This document shows, piece by piece, positions 13,032-22,245 of a DNA stretch of 64,000 nt. The notes under the pieces were generated by a model, which was given only the letters and a program-made list of their open reading frames with translations, searched no databases and had not been told where the DNA came from. The stretch is from Chondrosia reniformis (taxonomy: Eukaryota; Porifera; Demospongiae; Chondrillida; Chondrillidae): assembly GCA_947172415.1 (NCBI GenBank), contig OX359192.1:4094501-4158500 (forward strand). Reading direction: 5' to 3'. Made by a program: the position numbers and the translations under genes. Position 1 is the stretch's first letter; the number at the start of each line of letters is the position of its first letter.

Positions 13032-13389
13032 ATAACACTTACAAAACTGAGATGGCAGACTTTATATTCATGAAAAAAAGGCGGGAATAAGGTGTGAATA
13101 AATGTGTTGCTAGGGGATGACAGCTTGCATGCATGAGGTATAAGTCCTATTGTTAACTGTTATGTGATATACTGGTATAATGGAATATAAAGTAACTGAA
13201 ATATGCTAACAATGCAGTGACACAGTCTAATAATCAAGAGGGTGTGTAGAGGTGGATAAGTGGGTTGTACACCCCTGGCAACGGGCCTTCATCTCGGTTC
13301 ATCTTATGCCGTTCTGTTCGGATGTGCCAGGCTTCAAGGGTGCATCTCTGGCGGTACCGATGGTTGTGGTCCACCACTTCTGCATCCTC

Positions 13390-15723
13390 TCACTTGATGG
13401 TGTGGTCCTCCTCCATGGCATGCTCTGCCACCGCTGACTGGGCTGCCTCGCCCAACCTCAGGGCCCTCTTGTGCTCTGTGAGGCGGTGCTTCAACGTCCT
13501 GCTGGTCTGACCGATGTAGACTTTGGGGCAGTTTCCACAGGGAATCCTGTAGACTACACCAGTTCTTTGCGGTGCCGGGGTTGGGTCCTTCACTCTGACC
13601 AGTGACTGTCGCAGTGTGCAGTGTGGTCGGAAGCATGTTCGAATTCCCAGTGGGCTGAGAATCCTCCGGATGCATTCCGATAGATGGCGGATGTAGGGGA
13701 GGGTTACGGTGGCCTTCGGCACATCCTCGTCAGGGTTGCAAGGTGGGGAAGTTGAGGGGTGCCAGTCCCTAGCAACTAGGCTTCCAGGATAGCCATTGTT
13801 GTGGAGGGCCTGTGCAACGTGCTTCTTCTCCTTCTCTCTGTCTGGTACATCAGTACAGATCTTCTCCGCTCGATGGAGTAGAGTGCGTGCCACCGACACT
13901 TTGTGGGCCAAGGGGTGGTGCGAATGGAAGTCTAGGTACCTATCCGTGTGTGTGCTCTTACGAAATACAGTAGTTGTCAGGGAGCCGTCTGTGTGGTGGG
14001 TGATCTTTGTGTCCAGAAATGGTAGGGTGTTGTCTGTCTCTTCTTCAACTGTAAACTGGATGGATGCTTCGATGGTGTTCAGATGTGAGTGGAAGGCTTT
14101 GACCTGGTCTTGGGGCAGGGCAGTTACTGTGTCGTCCACGTACCTCTTCCAGAAAGGGACTGGGGACTGGTACGTGGACAGTGCTCTCTCTTCTACACTC
14201 TCCATGACCAGGTTGGCCACTGTCACCGACACTGGGGAGCCCATGGCTGTGCCGAACGTCTGCTTGAAGAACTCTCCTCTGTATGCAAGGTAGGTCGCAT
14301 CCAGGCAGAATTTAAGGAGCTTCACTACCTGATCCGCTGAGAGTGCTGTTCGTTCAGATAGTGAGCTGTCCGCCTTGAGTCTCTCACCAGCCACACTTAT
14401 TGCAAGGTCAGCAGGAACTCTCGTAAAGAGAGACACTACATCAAATGACACCAGGATCATCCCACTGCTGAGGGTCTGACTTGCAATAAAGGAGGCAAAT
14501 TCCGCTGAGTTCTTCACGTGCGAGGTGGACTTGCCAACCAGCGGTGAAAGGATGGACACCAGGTGTTTGGATAGCCCATATGTTGGGGAGTTTAAGAAGG
14601 ATACAATTGGCCGAAGGGGGGTCTCCGGCTTGTGTATCTTCGGCAGTCCATACAAAAGAGGGACCTTTCCCGCTGAGCTGCGCAGTCGGTTGTACAAGGT
14701 GGTTGGGATTGCCCCCTTCCGTGTCAGGGAAAGGAGTAGGGCATTCATTTTCCTTTCCAGTGCTGGTGTAGGGTCTCTGGGCAGGGCCTTGTACGTGTCT
14801 GCGTCAGCCAAGAGGGTCCTGATCTTTCTATCATATGTTGTGCGGTCAATCACCACGGTGGCGTTCCCCTTGTCTGCTGGGGTGATGATGATGTCTTCCG
14901 CTTGCTTTAGGCTTCTGATGGCTTTCTGTTCTGCTGGGGAAAGATTGGTAGGGGGAGGTCTCGCCTTGGCCAAGCACCCCGTTATTCTTGTCCTGGCCAG
15001 CTGTGCTACTGCAGATCCTATCCTGCTGAGACCTCCTTCCACCGCTGCTACGATGTCCCGGAACGGGATTCTTCTGGGGGCCGGGGCAAAGTTCAGGCCC
15101 TTCGCCAGTACACTTTCTTCAGCTGTGGACAGGGGCCTGGACGAAAGGTTCACCACCCATTTATCCTTAGAGCGACGTGCGCGTGCATCTCCCGTTCCGC
15201 GGTTGAGCAACTTTTCTAACTTTCTGTTCTGTCTTTCTTTACACTTCGTTGTTTTCTCTCGGAAAGACCGCTCTCGTATCATCTCCATTGCTTCCGCGTC
15301 CGGGGGGTGCAAGTGGAATCGCAGTTGACGTCGCTGGAAGAGCAAGTCCAGCTCGAGGTTCCGCACGGTCCTCGCGTTCTGTGCGATCCGAGCCATTAGG
15401 AAGCGTCTGCTTGCTCGGTTCGCGATGTCTCTCCCTTCTTGGCTGTTGACGAGCGGGCGCACCCACAGGCTGCGGGGGAGCAATCCATAGCGTTTCAGTC
15501 TCAAATTGAAGGCGAGGTGTTGTCTGTGTGCTGCCGTCCTCTCCGCTGTACGTGTATACCGTCTTGCCATATCCAGTAGTGTAGGGTCATAGTTGTCGCG
15601 AATCATGTGAAGGACTTCTGCGTGGCTAGGTTCTTGCATATCGGTACGATCGAGGGAAACCACACTAGCCAAAATCAACTTAGAATAGATTCCAAACGTT
15701 TCGGTCCAATCCAGGACCTTCAT
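13390..15723 (-). CDS. Penelope-like reverse transcriptase with GIY-YIG endonuclease (copy 1)
   Basis: A 777-residue ORF from the ATG at 15723, which lies inside the hammerhead-like core; a GTG lies five codons upstream and another ATG at about codon 29. Its translation appears identical to the plus copy at 16298-18631. Reverse transcriptase motifs: SFDVVSLFT (426-434), GTAMGSPVS (from 491), catalytic YVDD (528-531) and LPFLDTKI. The C-terminal GIY-YIG nuclease shows VVYRIPC (about 723-729) and VYIGQT (735-740). It would copy RNA primed from DNA nicked by the GIY-YIG domain. The frame ends at a TGA just after HTIK, with 51 further sense codons beyond it; see the second copy. Confidence 0.93.
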   Translation of the reverse strand: MKVLDWTETFGIYSKLILASVVSLDRTDMQEPSHAEVLHMIRDNYDPTLLDMARRYTRTAERTAAHRQHLAFNLRLKRYGLLPRSLWVRPLVNSQEGRDIANRASRRFLMARIAQNARTVRNLELDLLFQRRQLRFHLHPPDAEAMEMIRERSFREKTTKCKERQNRKLEKLLNRGTGDARARRSKDKWVVNLSSRPLSTAEESVLAKGLNFAPAPRRIPFRDIVAAVEGGLSRIGSAVAQLARTRITGCLAKARPPPTNLSPAEQKAIRSLKQAEDIIITPADKGNATVVIDRTTYDRKIRTLLADADTYKALPRDPTPALERKMNALLLSLTRKGAIPTTLYNRLRSSAGKVPLLYGLPKIHKPETPLRPIVSFLNSPTYGLSKHLVSILSPLVGKSTSHVKNSAEFASFIASQTLSSGMILVSFDVVSLFTRVPADLAISVAGERLKADSSLSERTALSADQVVKLLKFCLDATYLAYRGEFFKQTFGTAMGSPVSVTVANLVMESVEERALSTYQSPVPFWKRYVDDTVTALPQDQVKAFHSHLNTIEASIQFTVEEETDNTLPFLDTKITHHTDGSLTTTVFRKSTHTDRYLDFHSHHPLAHKVSVARTLLHRAEKICTDVPDREKEKKHVAQALHNNGYPGSLVARDWHPSTSPPCNPDEDVPKATVTLPYIRHLSECIRRILSPLGIRTCFRPHCTLRQSLVRVKDPTPAPQRTGVVYRIPCGNCPKVYIGQTSRTLKHRLTEHKRALRLGEAAQSAVAEHAMEEDHTIK

Positions 15724-15731
15724 CAGTGGAA
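15690..15731 (-). ncRNA. Hammerhead-ribozyme-like motif at start of PLE copy 1
   Basis: Same fold as at 12990-13031: TTCCA, CTGATGA, GGTCC/GGACC stem II, GAAA, CGTT, TGGAA on the minus strand. The ATG of the ORF is the ATG inside CTGATGA, so the motif overlaps the beginning of the coding region. Confidence 0.7.
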
Positions 15732-16289
15732 ATAACACTTACAAAACTGAGATGGCAGACTTTATATACATGAAAAAAAGGCGGGAATAAGGTGTGAATA
15801 AATGTGTTGCTAGGGGATGACAGCTTGCATGCATGAGGTATAAGTCCTATTGTTAACTGTTATGTGATATACTGGTATAATGGAATATAAAGTAACTGAA
15901 ATATGCTAACAATGTAGTGACACAGTCTAATAATCAAGAGGGTGTGTAGAGGTGGATAAGTGGGTTGTACACCCCTGGCAACGGGCCTTCATCTCGGTTC
16001 ATCTTATGCCGTTCTGTTCGGATGTGCCAGGCTTCAAGGGTGCATCTCTGGCGGTACCCACTTATCCACCTCTACACACCCTCTTGATTATTAGACTGTG
16101 TCACTGCATTATTAGCATATTTCAGTTACTTTATATTCCATTATACCAGTATATCAGATAACAGTTAACAATAGGACTTATACCTCATGCATGCAAGCTG
16201 TCATCCCCTAGCAACACATTTATTCACACCTTATTTCCGCCTTTTTTTCATGTATATAAAGTCTGCCATCTCAATTTTGTAAGTGTTAT

Positions 16290-16331
16290 TTCCACTGATG
16301 AAGGTCCTGGATTGGACCGAAACGTTTGGAA
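16290..16331 (+). ncRNA. Hammerhead-ribozyme-like motif at start of PLE copy 2
   Basis: TTCCA 16290-16294, CTGATGA 16295-16301, stem II 16303-16307 with 16314-16318, GAAA 16319-16322, CGTT 16323-16326, TGGAA 16327-16331. All core positions match the hammerhead consensus CUGANGA...GAAA, apart from one extra A at 16302. Confidence 0.7.
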
Positions 16332-18631
16332 TCTATTCTAAGTTGATTTTGGCTAGTGTGGTTTCCCTCGATCGTACCGATATGCAAGAACCTAGCCACG
16401 CAGAAGTCCTTCACATGATTCGCGACAACTATGACCCTACACTACTGGATATGGCAAGACGGTATACACGTACAGCGGAGAGGACGGCAGCACACAGACA
16501 ACACCTCGCCTTCAATTTGAGACTGAAACGCTATGGATTGCTTCCCCGCAGCCTGTGGGTGCGCCCGCTCGTCAACAGCCAAGAAGGGAGAGACATCGCG
16601 AACCGAGCAAGCAGACGCTTCCTAATGGCTCGGATCGCACAGAACGCGAGGACCGTGCGGAACCTCGAGCTGGACTTGCTCTTCCAGCGACGTCAACTGC
16701 GATTCCACTTGCACCCCCCGGACGCGGAAGCAATGGAGATGATACGAGAGCGGTCTTTCCGAGAGAAAACAACGAAGTGTAAAGAAAGACAGAACAGAAA
16801 GTTAGAAAAGTTGCTCAACCGCGGAACGGGAGATGCACGCGCACGTCGCTCTAAGGATAAATGGGTGGTGAACCTTTCGTCCAGGCCCCTGTCCACAGCT
16901 GAAGAAAGTGTACTGGCGAAGGGCCTGAACTTTGCCCCGGCCCCCAGAAGAATCCCGTTCCGGGACATCGTAGCAGCGGTGGAAGGAGGTCTCAGCAGGA
17001 TAGGATCTGCAGTAGCACAGCTGGCCAGGACAAGAATAACGGGGTGCTTGGCCAAGGCGAGACCTCCCCCTACCAATCTTTCCCCAGCAGAACAGAAAGC
17101 CATCAGAAGCCTAAAGCAAGCGGAAGACATCATCATCACCCCAGCAGACAAGGGGAACGCCACCGTGGTGATTGACCGCACAACATATGATAGAAAGATC
17201 AGGACCCTCTTGGCTGACGCAGACACGTACAAGGCCCTGCCCAGAGACCCTACACCAGCACTGGAAAGGAAAATGAATGCCCTACTCCTTTCCCTGACAC
17301 GGAAGGGGGCAATCCCAACCACCTTGTACAACCGACTGCGCAGCTCAGCGGGAAAGGTCCCTCTTTTGTATGGACTGCCGAAGATACACAAGCCGGAGAC
17401 CCCCCTTCGGCCAATTGTATCCTTCTTAAACTCCCCAACATATGGGCTATCCAAACACCTGGTGTCCATCCTTTCACCGCTGGTTGGCAAGTCCACCTCG
17501 CACGTGAAGAACTCAGCGGAATTTGCCTCCTTTATTGCAAGTCAGACCCTCAGCAGTGGGATGATCCTGGTGTCATTTGATGTAGTGTCTCTCTTTACGA
17601 GAGTTCCTGCTGACCTTGCAATAAGTGTGGCTGGTGAGAGACTCAAGGCGGACAGCTCACTATCTGAACGAACAGCACTCTCAGCGGATCAGGTAGTGAA
17701 GCTCCTTAAATTCTGCCTGGATGCGACCTACCTTGCATACAGAGGAGAGTTCTTCAAGCAGACGTTCGGCACAGCCATGGGCTCCCCAGTGTCGGTGACA
17801 GTGGCCAACCTGGTCATGGAGAGTGTAGAAGAGAGAGCACTGTCCACGTACCAGTCCCCAGTCCCTTTCTGGAAGAGGTACGTGGACGACACAGTAACTG
17901 CCCTGCCCCAAGACCAGGTCAAAGCCTTCCACTCACATCTGAACACCATCGAAGCATCCATCCAGTTTACAGTTGAAGAAGAGACAGACAACACCCTACC
18001 ATTTCTGGACACAAAGATCACCCACCACACAGACGGCTCCCTGACAACTACTGTATTTCGTAAGAGCACACACACGGATAGGTACCTAGACTTCCATTCG
18101 CACCACCCCTTGGCCCACAAAGTGTCGGTGGCACGCACTCTACTCCATCGAGCGGAGAAGATCTGTACTGATGTACCAGACAGAGAGAAGGAGAAGAAGC
18201 ACGTTGCACAGGCCCTCCACAACAATGGCTATCCTGGAAGCCTAGTTGCTAGGGACTGGCACCCCTCAACTTCCCCACCTTGCAACCCTGACGAGGATGT
18301 GCCGAAGGCCACCGTAACCCTCCCCTACATCCGCCATCTATCGGAATGCATCCGGAGGATTCTCAGCCCACTGGGAATTCGAACATGCTTCCGACCACAC
18401 TGCACACTGCGACAGTCACTGGTCAGAGTGAAGGACCCAACCCCGGCACCGCAAAGAACTGGTGTAGTCTACAGGATTCCCTGTGGAAACTGCCCCAAAG
18501 TCTACATCGGTCAGACCAGCAGGACGTTGAAGCACCGCCTCACAGAGCACAAGAGGGCCCTGAGGTTGGGCGAGGCAGCCCAGTCAGCGGTGGCAGAGCA
18601 TGCCATGGAGGAGGACCACACCATCAAGTGA
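16298..18631 (+). CDS. Penelope-like reverse transcriptase with GIY-YIG endonuclease (copy 2)
   Basis: Apparent perfect protein match to copy 1 in opposite orientation: RT motifs SFDVVSLFT, GTAMGSPVS and YVDD, then a GIY-YIG domain near the C-terminus. The ORF stops at TGA 18629-18631. Reading on in frame gives 51 sense codons with family-like content (EDAEVVDHNHRYRQRC, LEAWHIRTERHK) to a second TGA at 18785-18787. Penelope GIY-YIG proteins usually have a tryptophan after the H-x-I motif, so TGG to TGA is the likely change, present in both copies. The domain core is intact, so the shortened protein may still work. Neighbouring pLTR blocks supply the hammerhead motifs. Confidence 0.93.
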   Translation: MKVLDWTETFGIYSKLILASVVSLDRTDMQEPSHAEVLHMIRDNYDPTLLDMARRYTRTAERTAAHRQHLAFNLRLKRYGLLPRSLWVRPLVNSQEGRDIANRASRRFLMARIAQNARTVRNLELDLLFQRRQLRFHLHPPDAEAMEMIRERSFREKTTKCKERQNRKLEKLLNRGTGDARARRSKDKWVVNLSSRPLSTAEESVLAKGLNFAPAPRRIPFRDIVAAVEGGLSRIGSAVAQLARTRITGCLAKARPPPTNLSPAEQKAIRSLKQAEDIIITPADKGNATVVIDRTTYDRKIRTLLADADTYKALPRDPTPALERKMNALLLSLTRKGAIPTTLYNRLRSSAGKVPLLYGLPKIHKPETPLRPIVSFLNSPTYGLSKHLVSILSPLVGKSTSHVKNSAEFASFIASQTLSSGMILVSFDVVSLFTRVPADLAISVAGERLKADSSLSERTALSADQVVKLLKFCLDATYLAYRGEFFKQTFGTAMGSPVSVTVANLVMESVEERALSTYQSPVPFWKRYVDDTVTALPQDQVKAFHSHLNTIEASIQFTVEEETDNTLPFLDTKITHHTDGSLTTTVFRKSTHTDRYLDFHSHHPLAHKVSVARTLLHRAEKICTDVPDREKEKKHVAQALHNNGYPGSLVARDWHPSTSPPCNPDEDVPKATVTLPYIRHLSECIRRILSPLGIRTCFRPHCTLRQSLVRVKDPTPAPQRTGVVYRIPCGNCPKVYIGQTSRTLKHRLTEHKRALRLGEAAQSAVAEHAMEEDHTIK

Positions 18632-18989
18632 GAGGATGCAGAAGTGGTGGACCACAACCATCGGTACCGCCAGAGATGCACCCTTGAAGCCTGGCACATC
18701 CGAACAGAACGGCATAAGATGAACCGAGATGAAGGCCCGTTGCCAGGGGTGTACAACCCACTTATCCACCTCTACACACCCTCTTGATTATTAGACTGTG
18801 TCACTGCATTGTTAGCATATTTCAGTTACTTTATATTCCATTATACCAGTATATCACATAACAGTTAACAATAGGACTTATACCTCATGCATGCAAGCTG
18901 TCATCCCCTAGCAACACATTTATTCACACCTTATTCCCGCCTTTTTTTCATGAATATAAAGTCTGCCATCTCAGTTTTGTAAGTGTTAT

Positions 18990-19031
18990 TTCCACTGATG
19001 AAGGTCCTGGATTGGACCGAAACGTTTGGAA
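18990..19031 (+). ncRNA. Hammerhead-ribozyme-like motif (right outer pLTR)
   Basis: Fourth copy, offset exactly 2700 nt from the one at 16290, with identical stems and core. It lies downstream of the ORF, so an RNA starting in the inner pLTR and running through would carry hammerhead motifs at both ends. Confidence 0.7.
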
Positions 19032-19081
19032 TCTATTCTAAGTTGATTTTGGCTAGTGTGGTTTCCCTCGATCGTACCGAT

Positions 19082-19092
19082 AACTAGCCACC
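19082..19092. repeat. Target-site duplication, right copy, of Penelope insertion
   Basis: AACTAGCCACC, exact match to 12894-12904. The pogo-like MITE sequence continues after it. Confidence 0.9.
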
Positions 19093-19816
19093 AGTTATAT
19101 ATGTCATGCGCAAAGTACGGATTCGGACAATCCACAGATTGGCCTGCGCAAAGTGTTAATCCACACTATATTACGGTTCATGATCAAGATCCAAGAGATG
19201 CAATAAATACTCACCAACAAGTTATAGGAAGCTACAAACACTAACATTTTACTAACATAACGGTTTACTAACTTAAAGGTTATGCTGGGCACGATCCTCA
19301 GAAGCAGGACTTCCTATTAGATGGTTTGGTACGAGTGGTTTTAGGACAGTTAAAATGAACAACTACCAAATGTATAAATCATTCGCTTAGACCAATCAGG
19401 TTTAAGGCCACTTTTATCGACCTTTGAATAGTTGAAAAGTAGGAGCGCAATGAGCTAGCGGGCGGAACCGAAATTCCCTTGAGACTACTGTACGTACGAT
19501 CCGCTGGACATCTGTAGCTATTTTATGTAGCTAGATACTTATGACTTACGTTAATTTTGTTCACTGTACTATTATCGTTTTATCGTATTAGTTTCGTCTC
19601 GTCTTTAGTTTAACTGTCTGCTTTCGGTGGTTAGTATGTATTGTCAGAGATCAGTCTGAGGCTTGGTTAGTGTCGGTTGTCCGGAGTTCGGAGGTGCCGC
19701 TACTCGGAGGTTCGAAATGTACTAGTACTATGGGAAATTCAATTGGGGGCGTAAGATTTGTCTGCTGTACAAAGGTTGTCCGCTTTTTGGAGAGTCCGCT
19801 AATAGAGGTTTTACTG

Positions 19817-20922
19817 TATATATAATATGCATAAAAGATATATACAATATATATTACATATAAGATATATAATATATATATAAGTTGTTTTCTTTTTTCT
19901 TTTTTCACAATCCAACCTGGTATTGAAACAGGGCATCCTCGTACGACGTTGTTATCCGTAACACCATCGGTCACGTGGGTTCCAAAATGTATCTTGTAAA
20001 TGAAGTCCTATTTATATACCACTCACTTTTGACTCTAAATATATATGCAATATATAAGATATATAATATGCTTATAAGATATATACAATATATCTTACAT
20101 ATAAGATATATAATACATATAATAGATTTATGCTTTTTTCTTTTTTCTTTTTTCAGGACCCCACCTGGTATTGAACCATGGTATCCTCGTACGACGATGT
20201 TATCCGTAACACCATCGGTCATGTGGGTTCCCCAATGTATCTTGGAAATGAAGTCCTATTTATATACCTCTCACTTTTGACTCTACATATATATGCAATA
20301 TATAAGATATATTGCATATAAGTTATATTCAATATATATTACATATAAATATATAATACATATATAAGTTGTTGGCTTATTTTCTTTTTTCAGGACCCAA
20401 CCTAATATTAAACTAGGGGATCCTCGTACCTTCTATCCAGACAATGTCATCCGTAACACCCTCGGTCACATGGGTCACCCAATATATGTTTTAAATGATG
20501 TCCTATTTATATACCACACACTTTTGACTCTACATATATATGCAATATATATATATATATAATATGCATATAAGATATATACAATATATATTACATATAA
20601 GATATATACAATATATATTACATATAAGATATATACAATATATATTACATATAAGATATATACAATATATATTACATATAAGATATATAATACATATAAT
20701 AGATTTATGCTTTTTCCTTTTTTTCTTTTTTCAGGACCCAACCTGGTATTGAACTAGGGCATCCTCGTACGACGATGTTATCCGTAACACCATCGGTCAC
20801 GTGGGTTCCACAATGTATCTTGTAAATTAAGTCCTATTTATATACCACTCACTTTTGACTGTACATATATATTCAATATATAAGATATATAATATGCATA
20901 TAAGATATATTCAATATATATA
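19817..20922 (-). repeat. Satellite array 1, segment 2
   Basis: About four monomers in the same orientation and phase as segment 1, continuing it after the nested insertions. Around 20570-20690 the AT-rich block is itself expanded: a ~30 bp unit ending ACAATATATATTACATATAA is repeated about four times. Confidence 0.88.
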
Positions 20923-21489
20923 CAGTGGGCTCTGGTTTATCCGGCCTCGATTTATCCGGAAACCTGTTTTATTCGACTGGAAGTGTGGGGAACCAAAAGT
21001 ATCGTGTACTATTGTATAGCAATTACCCTGGTTTATCCGGACCTCGTTTATCCGTATCCAACGTTAGTGCTTGTGCGACGAAAGGCCGTTGTCCCATATG
21101 TATTGCCTTTTTCTATCCGGCAAGGCTCGACATCGGGCGTACGAACTGCGATCTTCTTCGTGGAGCTACTGTCCTCTGCGCTGCGCCGTTTCTTGGACTC
21201 TCGAAGGATGTCGCTAATAGTGGTTACGCTCAGCTGGAGGAAGCGCTGTGGGTTTTGTTCGGAAACATCCGCTCCAGACGCCTAGCGATTTCGGACGAAA
21301 TGTTTCGGGTAAATCGAAGGAATTTGGGGAGACTATGTGGATCAGTGGACTGTTTACTGCATGTAATACTGTACTTTCTATTAATATCCATGCCACTATA
21401 CAAATAGAAGATACTTTTTTTATCTGACATCTGATTTATCCGACAAGTTTTGAGGGAACAGATGATGTCGGATAAATCAGAGCCCACTG
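20923..21489. mobile_element. Tigger-like MITE with CAGTGGGCTCTG ends
   Basis: Left end CAGTGGGCTCTGGTTTATCC; right end is its inverted form GGATAAATCAGAGCCCACTG. TA is duplicated on both sides (20921-20922 and 21490-21491). Internal TTTATCCGG motifs repeat near the left end. At 567 bp it has no convincing transposase; a 160-codon frame in it is not supported. It sits at the exact junction of the satellite and the next transposon. Confidence 0.85.
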
Positions 21490-21491
21490 TA

Positions 21492-21518
21492 ATTCATTTC
21501 ACCATAAAGTTACCAAAT
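21492..21518 (+). repeat. Left terminal inverted repeat of DDE transposon
   Basis: 27 nt beginning ATTCATTTCACCATAAAG; 25 of 27 positions match the inverted right end at 25485-25511. It marks the boundary of the element carrying the 4-exon transposase. Confidence 0.85.
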
Positions 21519-21921
21519 GCAGATATTGCACCAATAAGTGATGACAGGCGAAAAAAGTGACCAAAACACTGTTATTGAAGCACTTTTAAATCATAAAATT
21601 GTCGAGAAGGTGTTTAGGCTAATATTTTTTATGCGAGTTGCGTTGCCATAGCGACGCATTGATTACGCAATCACATTTAGTAGAGGAAGAAGAAAATGTC
21701 TTTTCTTTTGATTTGTAGAAATTTAAAGCTTTTGGGACACATTTGTAAGTTGAATAAAGTATCAATTTATAGATTAGGCAGTCCTTTATAATCGCAAGTA
21801 TGCTTAAGCGATTCAAAGAAAGGAAAGAGAAGTTATTGACCTACATGCGCTAAGCGGCGATTTGTTTTAGTGAGAAATTTCTTTAGTAAGAGTTTTAGTT
21901 ACATTATTGCCAATTTAGTGC

Positions 21922-21927
21922 TTTATT
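21922..21927 (-). promoter_or_regulatory. Possible polyadenylation signal
   Basis: AATAAA on the minus strand about 320 nt downstream of the transposase stop. The hexamer is common in AT-rich DNA. Confidence 0.25.
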
Positions 21928-22245
21928 CTTTAGATAATGATATTAAACAGATTCTGGAGTAGGTTTAAGTCGGTTTGTCCCTTTTCGATGGAGATATAAG
22001 TCACAATATATTCATAAACATTTTCGGGTTAGTTCTCTTAGCTAATAGTTAGTGAACTGGCGATAAATGTGCTAAATTAGTGTTAGTTCAGCTTCTAAGA
22101 TGTTGCTAAGTTCCATGCAATAAAATATTTTGTCCATGTAGTAAATGTTGATCTACGGAGAAGGAAAGAAATATAATAATGACTGTGATTTAGATGATCA
22201 TGATGTTGACTTCATACCTTTAATTAGTAATGTACAAAATAAGTT

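Larger units (their letters stand above)
12905..19081. mobile_element. Head-to-head inverted pair of Penelope-like retroelements
   Basis: One 6.2 kb insertion between 11-bp direct repeats. It contains two full ORFs with apparently identical translations, minus (13390-15723) and plus (16298-18631), with 5' ends facing each other. A pLTR-like block of about 455 bp occurs at 12905-13360 and 15606-16059 (minus sense); its plus-sense counterpart is at 16061-16381 and 18761-19081. The two halves meet near 16060 at GGTACC. Each pLTR carries a hammerhead-like motif. The right end is about 35 nt shorter than the left. Penelope-like elements are known for tandem and inverted partial copies and terminal pLTRs; a near-perfect inverted dimer inside a single target duplication is unusual. 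An assembly artefact cannot be excluded from sequence alone. Confidence 0.88.
12774..19816. mobile_element. pogo/Tigger-like MITE copy 1, split by the Penelope insertion
   Basis: The left end is CAGTGAAACCTCCGAATAAC and the right end is the inverted form ending AATAGAGGTTTTACTG. Removing the insertion at 12905-19081 and one target repeat leaves about 855 bp, matching the uninterrupted copy at 45961-46814. Ends of the CAGT-AAACCTC type with a TA target are typical of pogo/Tigger elements of the Tc1/mariner superfamily. The left flank reads AA rather than TA, explained by one substitution. No coding capacity. Confidence 0.8.

Noticed and set aside
14525-15328. 267-codon and other ORFs antisense to the Penelope genes (also 16693-17496, 13796-14293, 17728-18225)
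   Set aside because: Shadows of the RT frames; they appear identically in both copies because the copies are identical.
20925-21407. 160-codon ORF in the Tigger-like MITE
   Set aside because: Starts inside the inverted repeat, no DDE motifs, likely chance.
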